From positions 1 to 10,802 of the forward strand of contig JANWZF010000007.1 of the NCBI GenBank assembly GCA_025054905.1: a DNA stretch of 10,802 nucleotides. The letters run 5' to 3'. A program made the position numbers and the translations under genes. Position 1 is the first letter of the stretch; every line of letters starts with the position of its first letter. The stretch comes from Tepidimonas sp. GTDB taxonomy: Bacteria > Pseudomonadota > Gammaproteobacteria > Burkholderiales > Burkholderiaceae_C. Of this stretch, positions 1 through 6,550 are shown piece by piece. A model generated the notes under the pieces. The model did no database searches. It saw only the letters and a list, made by a program, of their open reading frames with translations, and was not told the DNA's origin.

Positions 1-5
1 CTGCC

Positions 6-1361
6 ATGCCGAAGATCGTCCGCACGCTCTCGACGCCGCCGCGGGCACGCCGCGTCGTGGCGGCCACCTTGCTGGCCCTCGGTCTGATGGGCGGCAGCGC
101 CCAGGCGCAAAGCCTGCAAACGCTGCTGGAGGCCGCGCGCGGCTACGATGCGGCCTACCTGGCCGCACAAGCGCAGTTCCAGGCCAGCCGTGCCAAGGCC
201 GAGCAGGCCAAGGCGCGCGTGCTGCCCACCGTTGGCCTGTCGGCCGACGCCTTCGTCAACCGGCGCGACAGCTCGGCGCGCGGATTCGACGACAGCTTCA
301 CCAACCAGTCGGTCAAGCTTGCGGCCAGCCATCCGCTGTGGCGGCCCGGCAACCAGCTCGAAGTGGATCAGGCCGAACGCGCGTTGCAGGCCGCCCAGGC
401 CCAGCTGCAGCTGGCTGAACAGGATCTGGTCGTGCGCGTGGCCCAGGCGTACTTCGATGTGCTCGGCGCGCAGGATACGTTGGCCTTCGTGCGCGCCCAG
501 AAAGCCGCTGTCGAACAGCAACTGGCGGCGGCCAAACGCAATTTTGAAGTCGGCACCGCCACCATCACCGACACGCGCGAGGCGCAAGCCCGCTACGACC
601 TGGTGCTGGCGCAGGAAGTGGCCGCGGACAACGATCTGCGCGTCAAGCGGCTGGCGCTGGAGCAGCTGGTGGGCCGCAGTGGCCTGGAACCGTGGCCGCT
701 GAAGGATGCGGCCGCCCTGCCCGCCCCCACCCCTGACGACGTGCAGGCCTGGGTGCAGCGCGCCGTGGCCGAGCACCCGGCGGTGCGCGCCGCGCAGGCC
801 CAGCTGGAGGTCGCGCGGCTGGAGGTGCGCAAGGCCCAGGCTGCCAAAGGGCCGACGCTGGATGCGGTGGCGCAGCTTCAGTGGGCGCGCTCGCCAGCCC
901 AGACCCCGCCCTTTCCGTACGTGCGCAATCAGGTGGCCAGCGTCGGTGTGCAGTTCAACCTGCCGCTGTACACCGGCGGTGCGCTGGACAACCGCATCCA
1001 GGAAACCGTGGCGCTGGAAGACAAGGCGCGCAACGACCTGGAGGCCGCCACGCGCAACGTCAGCCAGGCCACCCGGGCCGCCTTTTTCGGCGTGCAGTCG
1101 GGTCTGGGCCAAGTGCGCGCGCTGCAGGCGGCCGAAGCCTCCAGCCAGCTGGCGCTGGAGGCCAACCAGCTCGGCTACCAGGTCGGCGTGCGCATCAACA
1201 TCGATGTGCTCAACGCGCAAAGCCAGCTCTACCAGACCAAGGCCCAGCTGGCCAAGGCCCGCTACGACGTGCTGGTCGGCGGCCTGAAACTGCGCCAGGC
1301 CGCTGGCGTGCTGGGGGCCGACGACGTCAAGCCGATCGAGGCCCTGCTGGCGCCGCGTTGA
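6..1361 (+). CDS. TolC-family outer membrane efflux protein
   Basis: This is probably the outer-membrane channel of a type I secretion system or RND efflux pump: a trimeric beta-barrel with a long periplasmic alpha-helical tunnel. The 451-residue length fits the TolC family. Residues 1-34 form a signal peptide: a basic N-region ending in RARR, a hydrophobic core at about 17-29, and a signal peptidase I site after SAQA. Two internally repeated OEP (outer membrane efflux protein) halves follow, about 36-225 and 245-436. The first contains GTATITDTREAQARYD (183-198), the second GVRINIDVLNAQSQLYQ (394-410), the pair of equivalent helix-turn segments typical of TolC. LPLYTGGALDNR (319-330) is a beta-strand/turn element of the second half. 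Long Ala/Gln/Leu-rich stretches suit the coiled-coil barrel. The ATG at base 6 gives a complete signal peptide, so I take it as the start, but the ribosome binding site lies mostly outside the window. The 3' end overlaps waaA on the other strand. The pump or substrate it serves cannot be told from here. Confidence 0.93.
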   Translation: MPKIVRTLSTPPRARRVVAATLLALGLMGGSAQAQSLQTLLEAARGYDAAYLAAQAQFQASRAKAEQAKARVLPTVGLSADAFVNRRDSSARGFDDSFTNQSVKLAASHPLWRPGNQLEVDQAERALQAAQAQLQLAEQDLVVRVAQAYFDVLGAQDTLAFVRAQKAAVEQQLAAAKRNFEVGTATITDTREAQARYDLVLAQEVAADNDLRVKRLALEQLVGRSGLEPWPLKDAAALPAPTPDDVQAWVQRAVAEHPAVRAAQAQLEVARLEVRKAQAAKGPTLDAVAQLQWARSPAQTPPFPYVRNQVASVGVQFNLPLYTGGALDNRIQETVALEDKARNDLEAATRNVSQATRAAFFGVQSGLGQVRALQAAEASSQLALEANQLGYQVGVRINIDVLNAQSQLYQTKAQLAKARYDVLVGGLKLRQAAGVLGADDVKPIEALLAPR

Positions 1362-2706
1362 CGGCGCCGGCCTCGTCCCACGCCGCCAGCAGCACCTGCA
1401 CGGTGCGGTCGGCGGCCCCACCGTGGGTCTGCAGCAGCGTCTGCGCCGCGCGCTGCGCGCGCTGTCGCGCCGCGGGGTCGCTGAGCCAGTCCTGCGCCAG
1501 CCGTAGGGCCTCGTCCAGGTCGCGCGCGCGCCGCGCTGCCCCCAGACGCAGCGCCTCCTCGGCCGCCTGCGCAAAATTGAACGTGTGCGGCCCCAGCACC
1601 ACCGGACACGCGCAAGCGGCGGCCTCGATCAGGTTTTGCCCGCCGAGCGGGGCAAAGCTGCCCCCCATCAGCGCCACATCGGCCAGCGCGTAGTAGGCGG
1701 GCATTTCCCCCAGGCTGTCGCCCAGCAGCACGTCGGCCTGCAGGGCCTCGGACGGCCAGGCGGGCGGCTGCGGCCAGTCCGGCAACGCGCTGCGCCGCAG
1801 CACCCGCAGTCCGGCACCGCTCAGCAGCGCGTGCACCTCATCGAAACGCTGCGGATGGCGAGGCACCACCAGCCACAGCGGCACCGGCCCGCCGTCGCCC
1901 TGTTGCCGCACGCGCTGCCACGCCGCCAGCCACAGGGCTTCTTCGCCCGCGCGGCTGCTGGCCAGCAGCAGCACCGGCCGCGCCGTCGCGTCCTGCCAGG
2001 CCACGCGCCAGGCTCGCGCCGCCGTCCACGGCGGCGGCTGCCACGGGACGTCGAACTTGACATTGCCGGTGACCCCCCGCACCGGCGCGCCCAGCGCGCG
2101 CAAGCGCTGGGCATCGGCCTCGGTCTGGGCCAGCACCCCACTCAGGCCCGCATAGGCCGGCTCGGCCAGCGCACGCAGGCGCCGGGCACGCTGCGCCGAG
2201 CGCTCGCTCAAGCGGGCGTTGACCAACCACAGCGGCACGCCCCTGCGCCGGCAACCGTGCACCAGCATCGGCCAGACTTCGGTCTCCATCAGCACGCCCA
2301 GGCGCGGACGCCAGTGCGCCAGAAAGCGCTGCACCGCCGCTGGACTGTCCCACGGCAACCAGACTTGCGCATCCTGGGCACGCAGCCAGCGCTGCCCCTC
2401 GGCGCGTCCGGTGGCGGTGCCATGGGTCCAAAGAACCGGAATGTCGGGGCGCTCAGCCTGCAAGCGCCGCACCCACAGCGCCGCCGCACGCGTCTCGCCC
2501 AGCGACACCGCATGCACCCACAGCCACCCGTGCGACGGCGCCGAACGGTAGCGCCCCGCGCGCTGCCCGAGGTGTTCGGCATAGCCGGGCTCGTGCCGCG
2601 CACGCCAGGCCAGTTTGGCGTACAGCAGCGGCAGCAAGGCGGTGGTGGCCGCACCGTACAGTGCCAGCGCGGCCGCCTCCCGCCGGAACCGGATCTCAGC
2701 CACCAT
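1327..2706 (-). CDS. waaA: 3-deoxy-D-manno-octulosonic acid (Kdo) transferase
   Basis: WaaA (KdtA) transfers Kdo from CMP-Kdo to the lipid A precursor on the cytoplasmic face of the inner membrane. The 459-residue protein has an N-terminal hydrophobic segment (about 11-33) that suits membrane anchoring. It then has HAVSLGET (65-72), whose Glu71 matches the catalytic Glu of the family, METEVWP (140-146), NARLSERS (163-170), VTGNVKFD (212-219), VPRHPQRF (281-288) and the CMP-Kdo-binding region GGSFAPLGGQNLIEAA (348-363) followed by GPHTFNF (372-378). The frame stays open upstream to 2931, but that part reads against the preceding glycosyltransferase and has no family match. I therefore chose the ATG at 2706, just before the conserved hydrophobic segment. 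This start overlaps the upstream gene by 11 bp and has no clear Shine-Dalgarno, which suggests translational coupling. The GTG codon immediately after it is an alternative. The last 11 codons overlap the tolC-family gene. Whether it adds one or two Kdo residues cannot be read from the sequence. Confidence 0.95.
   Translation of the reverse strand: MVAEIRFRREAAALALYGAATTALLPLLYAKLAWRARHEPGYAEHLGQRAGRYRSAPSHGWLWVHAVSLGETRAAALWVRRLQAERPDIPVLWTHGTATGRAEGQRWLRAQDAQVWLPWDSPAAVQRFLAHWRPRLGVLMETEVWPMLVHGCRRRGVPLWLVNARLSERSAQRARRLRALAEPAYAGLSGVLAQTEADAQRLRALGAPVRGVTGNVKFDVPWQPPPWTAARAWRVAWQDATARPVLLLASSRAGEEALWLAAWQRVRQQGDGGPVPLWLVVPRHPQRFDEVHALLSGAGLRVLRRSALPDWPQPPAWPSEALQADVLLGDSLGEMPAYYALADVALMGGSFAPLGGQNLIEAAACACPVVLGPHTFNFAQAAEEALRLGAARRARDLDEALRLAQDWLSDPAARQRAQRAAQTLLQTHGGAADRTVQVLLAAWDEAGAVNAAPAGPRSA
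1347..1370. other. Strong hairpin spanning the tolC-family stop codon
   Basis: The two arms 1347-1355 and 1362-1370 form a 9-bp stem (eight Watson-Crick pairs and one G-U on the plus strand). The 6-nt loop CGTTGA contains the stop codon of the tolC-family gene. It reads as a hairpin in both directions, where the two converging genes overlap. Neither side has a T-tract, so it is not a classical intrinsic terminator. It may slow polymerase or stabilise the 3' ends of both mRNAs, but in such GC-rich DNA it could also be chance. Confidence 0.35.
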
Positions 2707-3763
2707 CGAACAGCCGCTGGTACACCGCCGCGATCCCGGCGGCTTCCTGTTCGAGCGAAAAGTGCTGAGCCACCCGCTGCCGCGCGGCCTGCCCCATGCG
2801 CAGCGCGGCGTCGGGATCGGCCAGCAGCTGGCGCAGGGCTTGGGCCAGCCCGGCGGCATCCCCGGGATCGACCAGGGCCCCGTTGACCCCGGGCTGCACG
2901 AGTTGCTCAAACGCCCCGGTGCGCGAGCCAATCAGCGCACAACCACAGGCCGCCGCCTCAAACGGCGTCAGGCCAAAGGGTTCGTAGCGCGGGCAGGCCA
3001 CGCACACCAGGCAGCGCTGGTACCAGCGGTGCACGTCAGCAGCGGGCACTTCGCCGAGGAAGCGAATGCGCTCGTGCAGGCCGGCCGCGTCGATGCGCGC
3101 CTGCAGCCCGCGCTGGTAGGCTTCGTGTTGCGGCATGGCGCGCCCAGCGATCACCGCCGTCACCTCCGGCAGATGGGGCAAGGCGGCGATCATCGCCTCA
3201 ACGAACACATCGGTGCCTTTGTCGGGCCGCACGCGCCCAAACACCCCCACCCCCCATCGCCCGGGCAGGCCGCTGTCGCCCCACGCCGCCCGTTTGTCTG
3301 GCGGTGGCGCAAAGCGCGCCAGATCGATGCCGTGCGGCACCACGGCGGTGGTGTTGGGCACGAAGCGGGCCGCCTGGGGCGTCGTGGCGATGACCGCATC
3401 CATGCGGCTGATCAACCAGCGCGGAAACCACCCGTGGCGATGCTGGGCGGCGGACGTGAACACCAGCCGGATCGGCAGCCGCAGCCCATCGCGCGCCCAC
3501 AGGCCAGCCAGCATCTCGTGGTCGCGCCGCACGTGCCAGATGCGAAACGGTCGCCCGGCAGGCGGGCGTCGCGACAGCGCGATCGCCTGCCGCAGCGTCA
3601 TGCCCGGCATGCCGTGCGGCAACGGTGTGCCGCAGTACGCCAGACGCCACTGACGCGCCTGCAGCGGCACCAGCGCGTTGACAGTGGCCGACACGCCGGT
3701 GTAGCGGCGCTTCAGGTTGAAGACGATGACCTCGGGATCGGCATCGGGGGTCAGTGTGCTCAT
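2696..3763 (-). CDS. Family 4 glycosyltransferase, LpcC-like (probable LPS core mannosyltransferase)
   Basis: This is a 355-residue GT-B retaining glycosyltransferase of the GT4 type, expected to act in the cytoplasm or at the inner membrane using a nucleotide sugar. The C-terminal Glycos_transf_1 domain (about 165-335) has GRVRPDKGTDVFVEA (176-190) and the EX7E motif YEPFGLTPFEA (260-270, Glu261 and Glu269). VPHGIDLARF (142-151) is the usual interdomain linker. The N-terminal half has NLKRRYTGVSATV (16-28), RIWHVRRDHEMLAG (74-87) and LVFTSAAQHRH (100-110), which closely resemble, from memory, rhizobial LpcC, a mannosyltransferase acting on Kdo of the LPS core. Its neighbours fit: a phosphomannomutase 37 bp upstream and the Kdo transferase overlapping downstream. 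The frame extends upstream to 3904 but that part overlaps the mutase. The ATG at 3763 has a GGGGA ribosome binding site about 5 nt before it and begins just ahead of the conserved EVIVFNLKRR. The GT4 assignment is secure. The sugar and acceptor are inferred. Confidence 0.88.
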   Translation of the reverse strand: MSTLTPDADPEVIVFNLKRRYTGVSATVNALVPLQARQWRLAYCGTPLPHGMPGMTLRQAIALSRRPPAGRPFRIWHVRRDHEMLAGLWARDGLRLPIRLVFTSAAQHRHGWFPRWLISRMDAVIATTPQAARFVPNTTAVVPHGIDLARFAPPPDKRAAWGDSGLPGRWGVGVFGRVRPDKGTDVFVEAMIAALPHLPEVTAVIAGRAMPQHEAYQRGLQARIDAAGLHERIRFLGEVPAADVHRWYQRCLVCVACPRYEPFGLTPFEAAACGCALIGSRTGAFEQLVQPGVNGALVDPGDAAGLAQALRQLLADPDAALRMGQAARQRVAQHFSLEQEAAGIAAVYQRLFDGG

Positions 3764-3800
3764 GAGGTCCCCGTGGGCGCGCGGGTGGTGCCTGCTGCGC

Positions 3801-5201
3801 TCAGTGGGCCGCCTGCGCGAGCTGCGCGTCGGGCTTGACGCGGCGCAGCAGCGCCAGCAGCTCGGCCTGGATGCGCGCCAGCGCCTGCGGCGTGTGTCCT
3901 TCAAAGCGCAGCACCAACACCGGGGTGGTGTTGGAGGCGCGGATCAGCCCGAAGCCATCGGACCAGTCCACCCGCACGCCGTCCACGGTGCTGACCTCGG
4001 CGGGGGGATCGAAGCGCGCCAGACGCTGCAGTTCGGCCACCACGCGGTGCGGCTCGCCCTCGGCGCACGGCACGTTGAGCTCGGGGGTGCTCGGGCTGCT
4101 GGGCAACGCCTCCAACACCGCACCGGGGTCGGCATGTCGGCTCAAGATCTCCAGCAGGCGCGCCGCCGCGTAGGTGCCATCGTCAAAGCCGTACCAGCGC
4201 TCCTGGAAAAACAGATGACCGCTCATTTCGCCGCCCAGCGGCGCCCCCACCTCGCGCATCTTGGCCTTGACCAGGCTGTGGCCCGTTTTGTACATCAAGG
4301 GCACGCCCCCTGCAGCGCGGATGGCCGGCGCCAGGCGTTGGCTGCACTTGACGTCGTAGACGATGGTGGCGCCCGGCACGCGCTGCAGCACATCGTGCGC
4401 CAGCAGCATCAGCTGCCGATCCGGGTAAATGATCTGGCCACTGGGCGTCACGACCCCCAGGCGGTCGCCATCCCCATCGAACGCCAATCCAAGTTCAGCC
4501 CCCTCGGCCTGCACGGCGGCGATCAGATCACGCAGGTTTTCGGGCTTGGAAGGGTCGGGGTGATGATGGGGAAATTCGCCGTCGACCTCGCCGTACAGCA
4601 CCGTCACCGCGCAACCCAGGGCGCGCAGCAGCTCAGGGGTGCTGGCACCGGTGACGCCGTTGCCACAATCGACCACCACCCGCATCGGCCGCGCCAGCCG
4701 CACGTCGCCGACGATGCGGGCCTGGTATTCGGGCCGAAGGTCCAGCGCACGCACGGTGCCGCGCCGCGGCGCCGCAGCCCCCCCCTGCTGCATCGCCTCC
4801 TTCAGGGCCTGGATGTCCTGCCCGTGGATCGCGCGGCCGCCCAGGACCATCTTGAACCCGTTGTGATCCTTGGGATTGTGGCTGCCGGTGACCTGGATGC
4901 CACTGGCGCAGTGGGTGGCGGTGGCGTAGTACAGCATCGGGGTGGTCACCAGGCCCAAGTCGAGCACATCCACGCCGGCTTGGCACAGGCCCTCGCTCAA
5001 GGCCGCCGCCAGCATCGGGCTGGACAGCCGGCCATCGCGCCCCACCGCCACCACCGCCTCGCCCTGGGCCACAACGCGCGCGCCGAAAGCGCGTCCGAGC
5101 GCATGCGCGAACGCCGCGTCGATCGTCTGCGGCACGACGCCGCGGATGTCGTAGGCTTTGAACGCATGGGCGGCAGGCGCCCAGACAGGATCGGTGCTCA
5201 T
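3801..5201 (-). CDS. Phosphomannomutase/phosphoglucomutase (AlgC/ManB type)
   Basis: This alpha-D-phosphohexomutase interconverts mannose-6-phosphate with mannose-1-phosphate, and probably glucose-6-phosphate with glucose-1-phosphate, supplying GDP-mannose and UDP-glucose synthesis in the cytoplasm. At 466 residues it is close to Pseudomonas AlgC in length. All four family signatures are intact. TGSHNPKDHNGFK (105-117) holds the phosphorylated Ser107. FDGDGDR (241-247) has the Mg-binding Asp242, Asp244 and Asp246. GGEMSGHLFF (323-332) is the sugar-binding loop, and RASNTTPVLVLRFE (421-434) is the phosphate-binding loop of domain 4. AYDIRG (16-21) is the usual N-terminal element. The ATG at 5201 precedes AYDIRG at the usual distance, although its Shine-Dalgarno is weak. 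It appears to be the first gene of the operon continuing into the LpcC-like transferase and waaA. A divergent transporter gene lies 103 bp upstream. Dual mannose/glucose use is typical of this subfamily but is not proven here, so manB, algC or pgm cannot be chosen with certainty. Confidence 0.93.
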   Translation of the reverse strand: MSTDPVWAPAAHAFKAYDIRGVVPQTIDAAFAHALGRAFGARVVAQGEAVVAVGRDGRLSSPMLAAALSEGLCQAGVDVLDLGLVTTPMLYYATATHCASGIQVTGSHNPKDHNGFKMVLGGRAIHGQDIQALKEAMQQGGAAAPRRGTVRALDLRPEYQARIVGDVRLARPMRVVVDCGNGVTGASTPELLRALGCAVTVLYGEVDGEFPHHHPDPSKPENLRDLIAAVQAEGAELGLAFDGDGDRLGVVTPSGQIIYPDRQLMLLAHDVLQRVPGATIVYDVKCSQRLAPAIRAAGGVPLMYKTGHSLVKAKMREVGAPLGGEMSGHLFFQERWYGFDDGTYAAARLLEILSRHADPGAVLEALPSSPSTPELNVPCAEGEPHRVVAELQRLARFDPPAEVSTVDGVRVDWSDGFGLIRASNTTPVLVLRFEGHTPQALARIQAELLALLRRVKPDAQLAQAAH

Positions 5202-5233
5202 CGAGGTTGCAGGCCTGTGGGTGACAGGCCGCC

Positions 5234-5239
5234 ATTGTA
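5234..5239 (-). promoter_or_regulatory. Candidate -10 element for the mutase-glycosyltransferase-waaA operon
   Basis: On the minus strand this hexamer reads TACAAT, one base from the sigma-70 consensus -10. It lies 32 bp before the mutase ATG in the 103-bp divergent gap (5202-5304). A start site about 7 nt downstream would give a leader of roughly 25 nt. I see no convincing -35 at 16-18 bp spacing because that stretch is GC-rich, so this is a weak call. Confidence 0.35.
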
Positions 5240-5247
5240 GGAGCGCT

Positions 5248-5253
5248 TATGAT
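5248..5253 (+). promoter_or_regulatory. Candidate -10 element for the EamA transporter gene
   Basis: TATGAT on the plus strand is one base from the sigma-70 -10 consensus and lies 54 bp before the second of two adjacent ATG codons. No good -35 is visible at normal spacing. It sits 8 bp from the opposing candidate TACAAT, so the two divergent promoters, if real, would overlap face to face and might compete for RNA polymerase. Confidence 0.25.
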
Positions 5254-5307
5254 GCGCGCCCCTGCCACTTGAAGGCGGCTGCTTGTGGCGCAGCTGCCCT
5301 GTGCATG

Positions 5308-6210
5308 ATGCCCGCCAGACTTGTTGCCGAATTCATCTTTCTTGCTGCGCTGTGGGGCGCCTCGTTTTTGTTCACGCGCCAGGCGGCGCTGGAGCTGGGG
5401 CCAGTGGCCACGGCCTGGCTGCGCGTGGCGGTGGCCAGCGTGGTGCTGTGGCCGGTGCTGGTGCTGGGTGGGGCCTGGCCGGCTTTTCGCCGCCACGCTG
5501 GGCGCATCCTGTTCGTCGGGCTGATCAACGCCGGCCTTCCCTTCGGGCTGTTTGCCTACGCGGTGCTGTCGATCAGCACGGGGCTGGCGGCGATCCTCAA
5601 TGCCACCGTGCCGCTGTTTGGTGCGGTGGTGGCGTGGTGGTGGCTCGGGGATCGCCCCGGGCGCTGGCGCGCCCTCGGGCTGGCGCTGGGCTTTGCCGGG
5701 GTGGCACTGCTGTCGTGGAACAAGGCCACCTTCAAGCCCGGCGGCACCGGCTGGGCCGTGTTGGCCTGCCTGGCGGCCACGATCCTGTACGCGCTGGCAG
5801 CCAGCTACACCCAAAAATATCTGAGGGGCATCCCGCCCCTGGCCACTGCCGCGGGCAGTCAGTTCGGGGCGGCCCTAGGGCTGCTGGCCCCGGCACTGCT
5901 GACCTGGCCGGCGACACCCGTCACCTGGGGAGCCTGGGCAGCGGTGCTGGCCGCCGGGGTGCTGTGCACGGCCTTGGCCTATCTGCTGTACTTTCGCCTG
6001 ATCGAAGCAGCCGGCCCCGCCCGCACCCTGACCGTGACGTTTCTGATTCCGGTGTTTGCGCTGGCCTACGGCGCGCTGCTGCTGCAGGAGCCGATCACGC
6101 CGTGGATGGTGGGCTGCGGCGCGGTGATCCTGGCCGGCGTGGCACTGGCCACGGGCTTCATCGATCCGGCGCACTGGCTGCGCCGGCACCGTCCTGCAAC
6201 GCTTCCCTGA
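5308..6210 (+). CDS. EamA/DMT-superfamily transporter (RhaT/RarD-like)
   Basis: This is a predicted inner-membrane permease of the drug/metabolite transporter superfamily. Members export or import amino acids, sugars, nucleotides or drugs, so the substrate cannot be assigned. The 300-residue protein shows about ten hydrophobic segments arranged as two EamA repeats (about 5-137 and 147-285). Repeat 1 starts FIFLAALWGASFLFTRQA (9-26), the W-G-x-x-F signature at the family's first helix. AAILNATVPLFGAVVAWWWLGD (94-115) is the characteristic end of repeat 1, and TFLIPVFALAYGALLLQEPI (244-263) is its counterpart in repeat 2, with the conserved Glu261. Two ATGs are adjacent (5305 and 5308) and neither has a clear Shine-Dalgarno. 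The open frame continues upstream to 5158, but that portion is not hydrophobic and overlaps the mutase, so I exclude it. The gene stands alone between two minus-strand operons. Its last 53 bp overlap ihfA. A regulatory link with either neighbour is not evident. Confidence 0.9.
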   Translation: MPARLVAEFIFLAALWGASFLFTRQAALELGPVATAWLRVAVASVVLWPVLVLGGAWPAFRRHAGRILFVGLINAGLPFGLFAYAVLSISTGLAAILNATVPLFGAVVAWWWLGDRPGRWRALGLALGFAGVALLSWNKATFKPGGTGWAVLACLAATILYALAASYTQKYLRGIPPLATAAGSQFGAALGLLAPALLTWPATPVTWGAWAAVLAAGVLCTALAYLLYFRLIEAAGPARTLTVTFLIPVFALAYGALLLQEPITPWMVGCGAVILAGVALATGFIDPAHWLRRHRPATLP

Positions 6211-6514
6211 GCTTGGGGCTGGCGTGGAACGTGACCACGCGGCGCGCCGCAATCGGCACGAGCTCCCCGGTGCGTGGGTTGCGACCCGGCCGCGGGGCCT
6301 TGCGACGCACCCCGAACTGGCCAAAGCCGGCGATGCGCACCTCCTCGCCGGCCACCAGCCGTTCAGCGATCAATGCAAAGAAAGCATCCACCAGCTCCTT
6401 GGACTCGCGCTTGTTGAAGCCGATGCGCTCGTGCAGCGCCTCGGCCAGCTCGGCCTTGGTCAGGGTGGGCTGAACGTCGGTGACCGTTGGACGGGGGGTG
6501 CTACGGGTTGCCAT
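6158..6514 (-). CDS. ihfA: Integration host factor subunit alpha
   Basis: IHF-alpha pairs with IHF-beta to bind and sharply bend DNA in the nucleoid, assisting recombination, replication and transcription. The 118-residue protein has the complete HU/IHF fold. It starts with LTKAELAEALHERIGFNKRE (18-37), the alpha-helical dimerisation part. The beta-arm motif APRPGRNPRTGE (73-84) carries Pro80, the residue that intercalates into the minor groove, and RRVVTFHASPKLRE (91-104) closes the domain. The PRPGRNPRTGE version points to IHF-alpha rather than HU. It has a 15-residue N-terminal extension before the conserved core and a 14-residue Ala/Gly-rich tail, so it is longer than the E. coli protein. 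The ATG at 6514 lies 32 bp after the pheT stop and has no good Shine-Dalgarno. It is the last gene of the rpmI-rplT-pheST block, as in E. coli. Its 3' end runs 53 bp into the converging transporter gene with no terminator visible. Confidence 0.95.
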   Translation of the reverse strand: MATRSTPRPTVTDVQPTLTKAELAEALHERIGFNKRESKELVDAFFALIAERLVAGEEVRIAGFGQFGVRRKAPRPGRNPRTGELVPIAARRVVTFHASPKLREALQDGAGAASAPDR

Positions 6515-6521
6515 GGACGCA

Positions 6522-6550
6522 ATCGTAGCAGCAGCCCCGCAGCGGCTTAA
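6522..6550 (-). promoter_or_regulatory. Weak candidate promoter directly upstream of ihfA
   Basis: On the minus strand TTAAGC (6545-6550) and TACGAT (6522-6527) are separated by exactly 17 bp. They match the sigma-70 -35 at 3 of 6 positions and the -10 at 4 of 6. The -10 lies only 7 bp before the ihfA ATG, so transcription from it would give an almost leaderless mRNA. E. coli ihfA does have its own promoter besides readthrough from pheT, but this match is weak and could be chance. Confidence 0.15.

Noticed and set aside
2707..2931. Possible 75-residue N-terminal extension of WaaA
   Set aside because: The extension reads against the end of the glycosyltransferase, is Pro/Arg/Ser-rich and has no family match. 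The family N-terminus begins near the ATG at 2706.
1585..3838. Two long overlapping plus-strand open frames (1585-2886 and 2615-3838) opposite waaA and the glycosyltransferase
   Set aside because: Both are antisense shadows with low-complexity Arg/His/Pro/Gln composition, lying over well-supported genes.
3764..3904. Possible 47-residue N-terminal extension of the glycosyltransferase
   Set aside because: It overlaps the 3' end of the mutase gene and is an Arg/Ser-rich shadow. The ATG at 3763 has a GGGGA site and starts just before the conserved region.
3717..5240. 507-codon plus-strand open frame opposite the mutase gene
   Set aside because: It lies antisense to an enzyme with all catalytic motifs intact, and the translation shows no domain.
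5158..5304. Possible extension of the EamA transporter upstream into the mutase start
   Set aside because: The sequence is not hydrophobic and crosses the divergent promoter region. DMT proteins start with the first helix, as at 5308.
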